Source of the DNA: Patagioenas fasciata | Taxonomy: Eukaryota; Chordata; Aves; Columbiformes; Columbidae | NCBI RefSeq assembly: GCF_037038585.1 | Contig: NC_092520.1 | Location: 147,621,104 to 147,685,103 of the forward strand | Reading direction: 5' to 3' | DNA length: 64,000 nucleotides | In this document: in pieces, positions 46,385 through 58,900 of the stretch | Layout: the number at the start of each line of letters is the position of its first letter | Numbering within the stretch: the stretch's first letter is position 1 | Made by a program: the position numbers and the translations under genes | Notes under the pieces: generated by a model | Told to the model about the DNA's origin: nothing | The model's database searches: none | What the model saw: the letters and a program-made list of their open reading frames with translations, nothing else

Positions 46385-48834
46385 AACCAAAACACATGGC
46401 TACTGTGGAACTATTGGGCAACTCTACTCTGAAATCAAGCTAACTCCAAATAAGCCTCTCTTCCCAGAGAACCAAGATGTTCACTCTAATGGAAAACATG
46501 TAGCTCCTGCCTTTCTGGAGTAGGAAGTATCTTCTACCCATTCTAGGAAAGGAAGCACAGAAAGATACTAAGTAACTTCTTTTTTGGTCAAGGTGATTCT
46601 GTAGCAAGGAGCTCAACTTGAGACAAGTTTGTCCTGCGTTTCAGGCTATCCTGAAGCTGCTGTATTGTGTGTACTTCCCTTCGTGGACCATAGCTGACAA
46701 CTGGAAATGACACCCAGCACTTTAGATGGATGTGGCACAAGAGCCAGGGTTGGGATTCCTTGTTTTCTGGAATGGCACTCCCAGGAGTCTTGGAAATGAG
46801 CTTGGTTCTGGAAACAGGAACAGATCACTTGGTAATAATTATTAATATTTTCCTGATGCTGAGGCCTTCTACACGTGTGCAGGATCAGAGTGCTGAGATA
46901 ATATTACAGACTCCAGCCCAAGCGCATATCAGAAATCAGAAGGGAAGAAGTCTGTTAGTAATGATAATGCTTCTGCCATGCCACCACAGGGAGTTAAGGC
47001 TTTTCCTGTATTCTGCTCATTAAAAATGTTGTTAATAGGCTTAGACTAGAATGAGTACAACATCTGTTAGACAGTCTTGGCTCAACAGTACTGTACACAG
47101 TTGTTTTCCTACATGGCATGAAATTCCTCTGTGACATTTAATGGGCAGCCAAAAGTAATTTTTTCCTTTAAAGTAAATCCATTCCATTTACATCAGCCAA
47201 TGCTGAATCATTTTGAGTTAGAGACTGTAGACGGTGGATATGGTGGGTCGCATACGTTATTGGAAGGAAGAACTCAGTCTGACAACTATAAATGCTTTTA
47301 TAGCTGGGGGCAGGGGGTGGGGAAACAACAACAACAAAACCACTGTCTTTTTTTGAGAGCCTACAAATATGCCTTCACCTCAGGCCAGAGAGTATCCTAA
47401 GCTGGCCGCACTTAATCCAACCTCGACATTACATTAGCTGTGACTTGGTTGGAGTGCATTTGTTTAACCTTGGAAAGAGAAGGAATTAAGAAGAGTTGCA
47501 CCAGATTCTCCAACATCTCCAACACCACTGATGTGATTCTGGGCAATGTTCAGGGGGTGGAAGGAGTCCGTTGTGCTACATGGCACCAGTTTTGTTTTGC
47601 TTGCTTGGGGATGTGTTGGTTACACAGCCTGCTTTTCATTTGCTTTGCTTTTTTCTTTCCCTGCTTGTCCTGCCAGAGGATGATACTAGTCATAATCTTT
47701 CTCAGACCAGGGCCTCAAGGTTGTCTGGGTCTTCTTCAAGGCAGCCAGCTCTTGCAGCTTCTTCTCTTGTAGCTACCAGCTGTTGCCATAGAGATTACTA
47801 ACAGTGTGTGGAGAAAAAAGATGGGATGAAGAGCAGCAACGGGAGTTGCACTGAGCTTGTGTGATACCAAGCTGGCTGCACTCTGCTGACTACCCCAATA
47901 AAACCTGGGCTCAGTGAGACTGACAACTGATTTGCAGCATTTGTGCTTTAGCTCCTTCCGCCTTGCCATCACACCCACACACATTTCAGGAAACTGAGTT
48001 TTTTTATGTAGGAAAACAGCAGGTCTGAATCCTGAAGTGTGAATATCTGCAGTATAAAGAAGAATGTAAAAGTCGTGGAGTACCGGTGAGATCTCAGGAG
48101 CTACTGCATGCATTCATTCATAAACAAAGGTGAAATGTTGAGTATCAAGTCCAGTGAGTTCTTCAGTCATGAAGCATACAGAGAGTCTGATAATTTTGAA
48201 AAATAAGTGTGTGCAGTCAAGTTGTAAAGGCTACAGTAATGCCCATACATATATTTAACAACATATTTGAAAACAGATTGTTTCTTGTAACCAAGAATCT
48301 TGAAGAATAAGCTGCTTAAAATCAGTAAGGTTGGAAAAATCTTTCTAACTGAGATAGGAACAAAAAGGCATAATACCATTTTTAATACATTTGCTGCTGG
48401 TGAAAACTTTCTTATGTTATCTACTTTGCTCAGGTGCTCTCCAAGTATAGTCAAACCCGTGAGGTATGCAGAAATCTTGTTTGTCAGGAAGTACCAGCTA
48501 TGCTACATTATTGTCAATTGCTAAATCATATTTGAAAATCCATTCATGATGATTCAATACTGGTTTCAACATGCATGTGCAGGTATATATATATGTATAT
48601 ATATATACTCCACTTTATGGAAAATAGGAATCCCTTTCTTAAAGGATAATATTTAATTTACCCTGGTTTTTACAATAAGTTTGCTGGAGTATGAATATAC
48701 CAAGACAAGACAGTTTTGTATGTTAGGCCCAGTACAAAGAGAAGGATGTTATGCCATTATATTATGTGACATGCTAACAAAGAAGAGCTTACACTGTCAT
48801 GCCCACATAACTCAATGGGTGCGCATGGAATCCA
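46385..48834. other. Intergenic DNA, no gene recognised
   Basis: Reading frames of up to 125 codons at 47440-48113 overlap on both strands and match nothing known. A TA/TG repeat lies at 48583-48607. Confidence 0.5.
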
Positions 48835-49722
48835 CCCTAGGGTGTTAAGCAGCTGACGTTGTTGCAAGGCCACTATCTGTAATACTTGAAAAGTCATGGA
48901 GATCGGGGGATATCCCTGATGACTGGAAGAGGGCAAATGTCTTTCTCATCTACAAGAAGGGCTCAAAATAGGCCCTAGGAAACTACAGACCATTAGTCTT
49001 ACTTCAGTCCCTGGGAAAGTAATGGAATGGGTCCTCCTAAAAACTATTACAAACCAAATGAAGCAGGTGATTGGGAAAGGCCAGCACAGATTTGCCAAAG
49101 GCAAATGGTACCTGACAAACCTGATCACTTTCTGCAACAAAATAACATTTTCTGTTGACATGGGGAGAGTAGTGGATGTTGTTTATCTGGACTTCAGCAA
49201 AGCATTTGCCGCTGTTTCTCATGAACCTCATCTGGACAAACTGCCACAATGCAGACTGGATGGATAGTTTGTGAGATGAATAGGAAATGGACTCACAGGC
49301 TTCCCTCAGAGGGTGCTAATCAATGGGTTTTGCAGGGAAGACTGAAGGAGTTTTCTCCATGGAGAAGAGAAGGCTCAGGACAGATCTCATCGTGGTATTC
49401 CAGCACTTAATGGGCAGCCACAAGGAGGATGAAGGGTCTTTCTTCACAAGGAGCCACATGTAAAAGACAAGGTGGAATGGGTACAAGTTGCACCAGAAGA
49501 GATTTCGTGTCAATACAAGAAAGACATTTTTTACACTGAGAACAGTCACTGGAACAACTTTCCCAGAGAAAGGGTAGAATCCCCATCATCAGAGGTTTTA
49601 AAAATATGACTGGGTAGGTTACAAAGTAATCTCACTGAGGCTCCCTTTCCCACAGACGTTTGGACCAGATGATATTTTTAGGTGCCTTCCAGCCTGGGCT
49701 GTTCTATGGTTCTATGATACTA
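48835..49722 (+). mobile_element. Degraded CR1 LINE
   Basis: Starts with the AGCAGCTGACGTTGTTGCAA region, passes the reverse-transcriptase block (VVDVVYLDFSKAFAAVSHEP at about 49170-49230), then jumps by an internal deletion near 49270-49320 to the C-terminal region and a 3' UTR ending GTTCTATGGTTCTATGAT. Stops and frameshifts show it is old. Confidence 0.9.
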
Positions 49723-51057
49723 AAAGTGATTTATGTCCCAAACTGTGATGACCTTCTCACTATTCTTTCCAGCTTGCTTTTTCTGTACAGTCAGTAAATA
49801 TGTCATTATCTGACCTAAAGCAGCAATAATAAAAATTTCGATGTGAATACTTGTGATAATTGTGTTGCAAGTGCTTGAGAGTTAATTTACACAAAGTAGT
49901 AGTATTGATGAGTTAGCCATGATGAGGATGTATGCAAGGCAACACTGGCAGGGAGGAAGAGTATTTTAGCAGTCTTAACTGATATCATGAGGGGAAATGA
50001 TAAATTGTTAGCCACAGAAGCCATTTCTCAGATCTGAATATGACAAGTCACAGTATATAAACATTGATTTTAAAAAAATAATTCTCCTTGTGCCTTCATG
50101 GTAGCTAATACAACTTTGAATATAACCCCTGAGGATGCATACATTTAAGTGTCCTTTTAATACCACTCTTCATTTCCCATATATATACCTGAAAAGGGGA
50201 GTGAAAATCAGATTTCCATGAGCTAGAAATTCTGTAAAATAAACACCAGATGGAGCCAGAAAACCATATATTAAAATTTATGTTTACTTTTTATTATGTT
50301 AAATCCTTAGATTTTTGTTCCAGTTCTGCCCATTTTCTTCTATTTGCTTTTATAAAATATCTTTTATATAATCTGTGATGTGGTTGAACAGTTTCTGAGG
50401 AGCTGTAATTATCCAGGACTATTTTTGTCTTGCTATGGAGACATGCACCATTTTAGTACACAGTAGATCCAGAATATATTATATACATAATCTATATAGA
50501 GCAATATGAAATAAGAAATCAGAATTGCAGGACAATCAGCTCATAAAAAAAATATCAGAACTTAGCACCTCTAAATATACCAAATATAGTTGTCTACCTT
50601 AAAAAAAAAAAAAACAAACAAAAAAACCAAAACACCAAAAAAACCCAAAAGAAACACTAAACAGCCTTTCAACCTGAATCTCCTCAAATCTTTTCCCATG
50701 GAGGTGCAATTTTTTGTTAATTTAAACCTGTTGAAAACACTCTTCTCAAAATAACCTCCACACCATTCTCTCTCCTCTAAGATGCTGTATCCCAAAGACC
50801 TTTGGGAGTTCTCAGATCAATAGTGTAGTATATCATTCACAGAAAAGCAGAAGGCATGACTGAATCACTATGTGACTCTGTAGTTGTTTAAGGCAAGTTT
50901 TCAAATGTAGTTACTGACTAGAAGAGGTGGCTGTTTTATGATGGTTCATATTGGCTCTTTTAAAGTCTAATTTATACACAGAGTACTATGAGATTCAAAG
51001 ATAATTCATGACACTGCAAAACACAGACAGTTGGCCTAGTTCAATACAGAAAAAAGT
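49723..51057. other. Intergenic AT-rich DNA
   Basis: No gene or mobile element recognised. An A run with scattered C lies at 50600-50655. Confidence 0.5.
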
Positions 51058-51643
51058 AAAAAGAGAAAGGAGAGGAGAGGAGAGGAGAGGAGAGGAGAGG
51101 AGAGGAGAGGAGAGGAGAGGAGAGGAGAGGAGAGGAGAGGAGAGGAGAGGAGAGAAGGAGAGGAGAGAAGGAGAGGAGAGAAGGAGAGGAGAGAAGGAGA
51201 GGAGAGAAGGAGAGGAGAGAAGGAGAGGAGAGAAGGAGAGGAGAGAAGGAGAGGAGAGAAGGAGAGGAGAGAAGGAGAGGAGAGAAGGAGAGGAGAGAAG
51301 GAGAGGAGAGAAGGAGAGGAGAGAAGGAGAGGAGAGAAGGAGAGGAGAGAAGGAGAGGAGAGAAGGAGAGGAGAAAAGGAGAGGAGAAAAGGAGAGGAGA
51401 AAAGGAGAGGAGAAAAGGAGAGGAGAAAAGGAGAGGAGAAAAGGAGAGGAGAGGAGAGGAGAGGAGAGGAGAGGAGAGGAGAGGAGAGGAGAGGAGAGGA
51501 GAGGAGAGGAGAGGAGAGGAGAGGAGAGGAGAGGAGAGGAGAAAAGAAAAGAAAAGAAAAGAAAAGAAAAGAAAAGAAAAGAAAAGAAAAGAAAAGAAAA
51601 GAAAAGAAAAGAAAAGAAAAGAAAAGAAAAGAAAAGAGAAAAA
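51058..51643 (+). repeat. 586-bp pure purine tract made of 5-mer and 13-mer tandem repeats
   Basis: Not one pyrimidine occurs on the + strand from 51058 to 51643. The layout is: GGAGA 5-mers (about 51070-51153); a 13-mer GAAGGAGAGGAGA repeated about 17 times (about 51154-51371); a 13-mer variant with AAAA (about 51372-51447); GGAGA 5-mers again (about 51448-51541); then GAAAA 5-mers (about 51541-51636). The 212-codon frame across it (Glu/Arg/Lys/Gly only) is a consequence of the repeat, not a gene. Confidence 0.97.
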
Positions 51644-52774
51644 TAAAAGAGAGAAAAGCGATTTTTAGAAATTTTTCCTCATCATGTATGTGAAAATATT
51701 AAAGTCCTCTTTATGTTAGCTGTACACTTGATTTTTCTCAGCTCTGTATGACTGATTTCTCAGGGCAGAGAGAGCAGCTTGGAAATTCCCGTCAGCCCAC
51801 AGACAACCTGTGTTTGCTCCCCTCAGCAGCAATGGGCCCTCATCAGAGCCACAGCTGGAACAGGGAGACTGTATCAGACATTCCATGTCCCAGGGGTCTC
51901 CAGAGTGAACTCCAGAGCTCTTTCTTGCCCTAAAAGTTATCTTTTCCAGTAAAAGGGAAACTTTAGAGCATGGGAAGCGTGAGCCCCAGGAGGAACACAG
52001 AAAATAAAACCTACAGAAGGTCCCTGAGCAGCAGAGCTGAAGGTCAGCATGAGACCTGACTGAGAAGTCAGTCGCAGTCCTGTGGTGATACAACCACACA
52101 GGAGCCTGGCCTAGCTTCGTTGAAGATTGTTTCTGCATTTTCCAATAAAATGAGAAATTGCTCCTTATTCTGGTGGCATGGTGTGGATGTTGGATGTCAT
52201 GTTTCAGTCTATTAACCTAACTATCTAAGCCTTGTCCCTCTTTAAAATAACCCTAGAAGTTGCTTGGCACAAAGGGAGGGACTCAGAGGGATTTGAGAAA
52301 TAGCTAGAAAACAAAACCATAATACCAGCTGAATGTTCTTTATGTGCAAAATAATAATAATGAGATGCTCCAAAGCCAAACCAACCACATGAATTTCAAA
52401 GAAATACTTTGGGGAAAAAGCTCAACCTCCTTTTTATTTCTTGTAGATGTATGGAAATGCATTTCCTGACCAGTTCAGCCATTCATTCTACCCTAGCACT
52501 GGAATTTAATTCTGCATTTCCACAAAAGGACATTTGCAAGCTCTATCTATTAATAGATCATGTATCTTTGAATTATGTCACCTACTGACATACCATTAGC
52601 ATAGCCTACAGATAGTTCTAACTTACCTACTGAATATCTGACTATATGCCTCAGTAGCTCTGGCTCCCCCCATGTAAATGGCTCTGCTTTATTATTTTCT
52701 CTCTATTCCTTCAGTACTTATGTATGTATAGGCAGCTCATATTTTAACTTTCACCTGTTTCACCATGAGGTCAG
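51644..52774. other. Intergenic DNA with a GC-richer segment
   Basis: Positions 51740-52130 are GC-richer than the surroundings and end near an AATAAA at about 52144. A 140-codon frame lies on the - strand. No match is known to me. Confidence 0.45.
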
Positions 52775-52957
52775 CCAGGCAGTGGAGCAAGTTGCCCAGA
52801 GAGGCTATACCATCTCTTTAAATGATTTCTGGACTCAATTACATAAAGCCCTGAGCAACCTGGTCTAAGCTCAGAGCTGCTTCTTAGTGATGAACGTTGG
52901 ACTAGAGACATTCTACGATAATTTCCCACTTGAATTATCCTATCCTATGATTTTACT
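52775..52957 (+). mobile_element. Old CR1 LINE 3' fragment
   Basis: The pattern GAGCAACCTGGTCTAAGCTC, a GGTTGGACTAGA-like block and a TCCTATGATT end match the 3' UTR of a CR1 subfamily. It is short and diverged. Confidence 0.75.
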
Positions 52958-55900
52958 GTGCTTTCTGTCTATGCGCAGTCATAAATTTCTTCTTCCTTTT
53001 AATGGAGGACACAGATTATTCAGTGTTGCCAAGCCTTGCATCCAAAAATCATGAAATCATTTACCCTGCCAGGCAAAGTAGAAACCTGTCCAGTAAAAGT
53101 TGCAGTGTATAAAGAAAAACCCTAAACCCAAAAGACTGATAATATTCTATTTATGCAGGGTGGTGGAGTATTTTGAGTGCCAATGTGTCATGGTTTAGAG
53201 TTTTTCCCCTGAAGCTACCAGATCTAGAATGTTCTCTAAACAACTCCTACCTCAGCTGAGAGGTTCCCATGGTCACATGCCCCTGGGACAAGGAATTCAA
53301 GAACACTAAACGCTGAGTCAAGCAAGAAATTATGGAGGAATTATACTTTTCAGCTCTGTCTGCTGGGCTACGGCCTTACAGGGGCAGTAACATGGGAGAG
53401 ACCTTAATGCTCCTGTTGTCACAGAGAGGCATAATTAATAGATGCACTATTAATTCCTTTCTGTGCCAGACCTGAAGAGGGCATGAGTGCCAGTCATGAA
53501 GATTTAGCTGGCTGTTTCAAGCTGTAGCTGTGGAAGCTCCTGGTTCAGCTCCTCACGTTCTGGTTTAGAGACAATCGTCACAATCACATCAGACCTGAGA
53601 CATCAGAAAATAGCCCCATCACTCATAGGATGACAGCAATCACCAGCTCACCAATTTTCTGAAATTGCTTTTCAGAACAGCACTAGAGCTTTTTAAGAAT
53701 TCAAGTTCTATCTAATGTGCAGGAAAATGAGCAAAGAAAAAACTATTATTTATAGCTAAGCTTACTTGCTGCTGTTAGGGCCCTAAGTGCACCATCAGGC
53801 TCTGCAGTCTCTGCTGCCACTGCCAGGCTGTAAGACAGAGCTGGGAGGGAGAAACCTCCCCGGGGCCCTCCGTGCCCTGGGTCAGGGAGTATGCAGGTAC
53901 TCCAGTCCTTGATTCTGTCAAGAGGAAGTGCTGCAACTGTCATGGTCACTATCACAGCCCAGCTGTCTGATCAACCAGATCTATGCCCCACTAGGGCCCG
54001 CTGGACCAGCACGCTCAGGGCTCAACATCCTCCTGCCCACACCTGCTGGGCAGCCCAAACCGCTGCTACTGGAACACTACTTCATTCTAACTAGCTAGAG
54101 TGCGATCACTTATCCTGACAGAGAAAAAAAATGAGGAAAAGAACTTGCCCGAGCAACCTTTGTGGAGCAAAAGTCAGTGCCTTCAGAGCACCTATAAAAA
54201 GAAGACTTATGTGATATAATTAAAAGAATATAATTAGAATGTGTCTGGCAGAACACCTGAGTATTGACCTGAGATTTAAGTATAGCTACATCTTCTGGGT
54301 GCGAGTGGGGAGGGTATTTATGGCATTGGATGAGTCTTTCTCTCTCCAGTGACTATTCATTGGTGTGACGTTCTTTGTCACAGCTGGTTCTCTGGCAGAA
54401 AAGCAAGCTCAAAAAAAGCTTTACAGGTGAACTCAAGAGCTCACTGGTCTTTTTAGTGCAGAAGAGCTGCACGTTTTTAAGGCAATGTTAAATGATGTTG
54501 TAATTTGGCATAAATCTGTGCTGGGACTGGAAAGGGCAGTCCTTGTCCTCTGCCTCTTGCGGCAGCTCAAAACCAGATCTTACTTAAAAAAAAACAGCCT
54601 GTCCCCTGCTTAGGTTAGCTCTTCACATGACTAAAAAGTTACTTGTGCCAGCAAGAAGCAGGCATCTGTAATAAGAAACTGTACTAGGAAAGCATTACCA
54701 TCCTTTTAGTGGTAATAGGGGTTTATTGATATCACCATAGATTCTGAAGTTCTTAAGCATGCTTTCTGTTGCCATAGTATTGCTGGCTACTAATAAAAAT
54801 GAAACATCATAGTGATATTAGCTGGTAGCTGAAGATACATAAGCCTTCTTTCACACATGTTCAAGAGTCATCCAGAGCTTCTGGAATGAAGATTATGATA
54901 TTTACATAAGTAAAACCCGTGTAAATGAAACATCTTACTGGAATTTCAGAGTGAGGATCAGTAGATGGTGCTCTATTCCTGAGTAAGAATTTAAGAAATA
55001 TTTTCAAATTATCAAAAATATTATCAACTTATTTTGATATTTATACCTCACCAATAATATTTATTAAAAATTAAGTTTCAAATATGTTATTCCTTCCAAA
55101 AGTCACTCCATATTTTCACTATATTTCATAACAGACAGAGAGATACTTGGCTTAAATAAAAAACACTTGCTGTCTGGTGTTATTTTCTTAGACCTCATTT
55201 CTTCAGTTTATTAAAATAATCAATGAATGTAGAGATCAGCTCTAGGCTCAGAATATTTTACCACCAGTTCTTCTTGCAGTAGTCATGTCAAGAAGACATT
55301 CCTTGGTGCTCTCAAAGTAAATAAAACCAGATTTGCACTGAGAGAAGTTTAGGTGTCTTCACGGGATGACTCATAGAAGTCATGCCTCTGCAGGACTGTG
55401 GCTCTAAATATTCAATTAATCTCTGATGCAAGAAAATCAACAGTGATGCTTTCTGCTGAGCCTTGTTTATGTTTATTTTTAGTCTTCAATGGAAATGAAA
55501 AACCTGTGCACACCACATAGAATTGAGAAACCCCATTTACTTGATTACAGTTATTTGATATTCACTTTCTTTCTGTCTTTCTTTGATGACTGTCATACTC
55601 TCTGGCAAGCAATGAGAGTTCAAATGCTTCCAGTTATCAAGTTAGCAAGAATTTGGCGCTTCCCAAGTTTCCGTCACTGAACAAGACAATGCATTCAACT
55701 AAATCTGGAAGCACAACTTGTATGAATGCTCTTTGGTGGCTCTACCCCTGCCTGCTGCACCTTTGAGCCTCAGAGTCCTCATGCTGGGGAATTACAATGC
55801 CATAGCATCTCAAGCCTTCTCCTGGCATTGGGATTTGAGCTAAGAATTTTAAAGGAGCCCAAGGAGGATTTAGAGTTTCAATCACTGGTAAAATCCAAAA

Positions 55901-58900
55901 GACTTCAGATTCCTTTCTGAGGTGTTTGGGTATTTAGCATAAGGGCTAATCTCTTTCTTATCGCTATGATATCTGAGAAAGCCAACATCTGAGGTTAGCA
56001 AAAATAACAAAAGTAAAAAATGCTTCAAGTGAAAAACTTAGATACTTCTTAAGTCCCTGTCAGAACTACCTTTCCCCCACGGATTTTAATATTTGATTCA
56101 AAATTATTATTTTTATCCCATGGGATCTTCAAAAGCATTTTAACTATGAGGATATTTTGATCTCTTTTCCATAGCTGTCCAGGGTGTGGTAAGTTTCACG
56201 TGGCAGCTGCCTTTACAGAATGGAAAATTTACAATAGTTTATTAAAAAATAAAAAAAAAAGCTGGAAACTCATACTTTGTACAACATTTTTCTTACAATG
56301 ATTGTGTTAATCCTTTGAATGATTCTTCTGTTTAAGCCAAAATGATGTTGCATGGAGTATACAAATTACTGTGGTTTCAGATAGCTAAAGTCAAGGATAT
56401 TGTGGGATATAAGACTCTAGCTTAAGAAAAATATTTTTTGCCAGATTGATCAATGTAGTATCAACTCTGTGCTCTATACTTGTTTGCAATATGTAATGTA
56501 GAATAGGTGATTTGGTAACTGAGGGCTCCTGCTTTCATAGACTCATTTAGATGTGAAGAATCAGATCCTTTACTTGAATAGCTTCTGTTTTTTAAGATGG
56601 ACTGATATGTCTGTTACTCTTGGGAGCACTGCAGCTGCATAGGTTGTAAACTCTGTGGATGAGGAAATATGGTAGTCTTAAAAACTTAATGCCAAACTAT
56701 GAAAAACACTGAGCATTTAGGACCAAATTAAAGGTTTCTGAAGTAACAAACCAAGACGATCCAGCTGACCCTAAATTCTCTATGGTAGTGTTTCAGGAAA
56801 CAGCAACGCAAGCTCATGCTGTCCAGAAGCAGACATTTTTAGTCACACTGTCACATTTGTCTACTATTAAAATGACACACCATGCTCACGTATAAGTGCC
56901 ATGTAAGCTTCATATAATATTGTGTATGTTTTAACGTGATGTAAAAATCTAAAGGAAATTAAATAACATGCTCTGATGATTCTGAGTGGGAAGAATTTTC
57001 ACTCCCAAGGAAACATTTTAAATTTTTTTGCTTTGTTTTAGGTTGAAGCATCTATCACTGTTGATATTTAATTTCTGAATGGAAAAAGAACGAGTAAGCT
57101 CAGGGATGAATCGCTGTGTGTATTTGATTCTGTGTTCTTGTGGGAGGCTGTACAAAGGTGTCTTAAGAGCTTTGTGAAGTGTTATTGTGTTGTACAATGT
57201 GTACTAGTTCTTGCAACTCCTTATTATGTTCCTGGCCTCTGCAAACTATCATAAGCCAAAACTAGCCTGTATTTTCTGAACATATTATTCTTATTCATCA
57301 CAGGAGAAAAAAATAAGGAGACGCATATGCTTCAGCTTCACCTAAAACACTCCGCATTGGTCATGATCTTCGAGTATTTTGGCCTGGCTTTTTTTGCTAG
57401 TTTTGTACTGCTTGTTTCAGGTGTTTGTAGTAGGTCCTGCTGTTTCCCAGGCAGAACTCTGTTCATAATTCTGTTTACAAATGCCTTTTTTTAAAATGTT
57501 TTATTATATGGAAGCAAAAGTTGTTTTTCAGATAAAAAGATCTATGCCTCTCGAAAGGCATCTTAATATATTGATAGTTGTCATGAGTTCGTTTCACATT
57601 AATTCATGTCTTGCTACTTAGGTCAAAGCAAAGAGGCTGTGGCAATGTCCATTTTAGAGTGAATATAATAAACAATGTGATAGTTAATGAGCATAAGGAT
57701 ATAGACTTGAATAACAGGTATTGAATGCATGCTCCTGTTGCCTTAGTAACTATTAGTTCCCTACTGAGGATTTAACTTAACCTGATATTCAATGCAGATT
57801 TAACCCTCAACTATTCAGATATTTCCCTATCATAGTAAATGGAAATGTTTCCTAGAACCTGAATTAAATTTCTGGAAGAAATGGTAGCTTATATGTAACA
57901 TCATAGCAGATCTTTGGCTGACTTCACCGTTTACCTGTTAAATACCCTAAGAACAGGACACTTTCTCCTACCCTATTTGTTTAAGAACCCTACATTAGGG
58001 TCAAAAGCCTCATTAAAAATCACTTTATATCTAAGGATGGGTTTCTGTGGAAACCCACAGGTAAACAAGTATTGTTCTGAGCTTATTGATGTCTGTTTAG
58101 CAAAGTGGTTAGTAAAAAAGAAACATGATATTCTTTTCCCATCCCTGTCCCTTATTTACATCATGTAGCTGCTTGCACACATAGTCCACTTAATCGTTAA
58201 GAAAGATGACTAGATATATACCTCTTCCACTTTTTAGCATCTTTCTTCAGTGGAACCTTTAGCAAACACCAGCAGGTAACAACTGGCAAAAAGCAAGGAC
58301 AGTCTTAGTGTGAGAGTAAGTAACTCATGGATGTCTTTTTCCTTTCTGAAATTTCCAGATGGTGACCGTAGAACTAGGAACAATTTTCATTTTATACAAA
58401 CAGCCCCTCCTCTCATTCTCCTCTCAGATGGATTTCCAAGGGAAGAAAGTCCCAACATTCAGGCCAAAAGGGGTCACATAAGGTCTAGGAGGCTGGGAGA
58501 CAAGGAGCTGCAGTAGACACCATAGCAGACACCAGCCTCTCAGTACAGGCACAGCCTAAGATAACTTAATGGTCCCTCTGTCCTCTCTCCATACACAGGA
58601 TGCCCAGGGAATTATCCTCGATGCTCATTCCAAAAGCTAGCTCTAATTATTATGGCTCACATCTGCTGAAGCATGAAGAGAATTAAGCCAAAGCTTGAAG
58701 TAGGAAACAAAGAAAGAACCGGTGTTATGCTGCAGTTGGAGCTGTTCCTGTACTTAGGGAATTTTTCACACTACCCTGTAACTCAAATCTTAAAGATATA
58801 AAGGGAGAAAGGGAATTAAACTGCTCTCCCTTCATGTCTTCTTGAAGTAGTCCCTGAAAGACCTGATATCAGATGAGCTCCACAGAAGTCAAATCTACAC

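Noticed and set aside
46137-46523. 128-codon frame with Lys/Gln/Asn/Thr repeats
   Set aside because: Caused by the CAAA microsatellite; no conserved part on either side.
51058-51643. CRISPR-like array
   Set aside because: The repeats are contiguous 5- and 13-mers without spacers in a vertebrate genome; it is a satellite-type tract.
51008-51646. 212-codon reading frame rich in Glu, Arg, Lys and Gly
   Set aside because: It is only the translation of the purine tandem repeat; a tract without pyrimidines cannot contain a stop starting with T.
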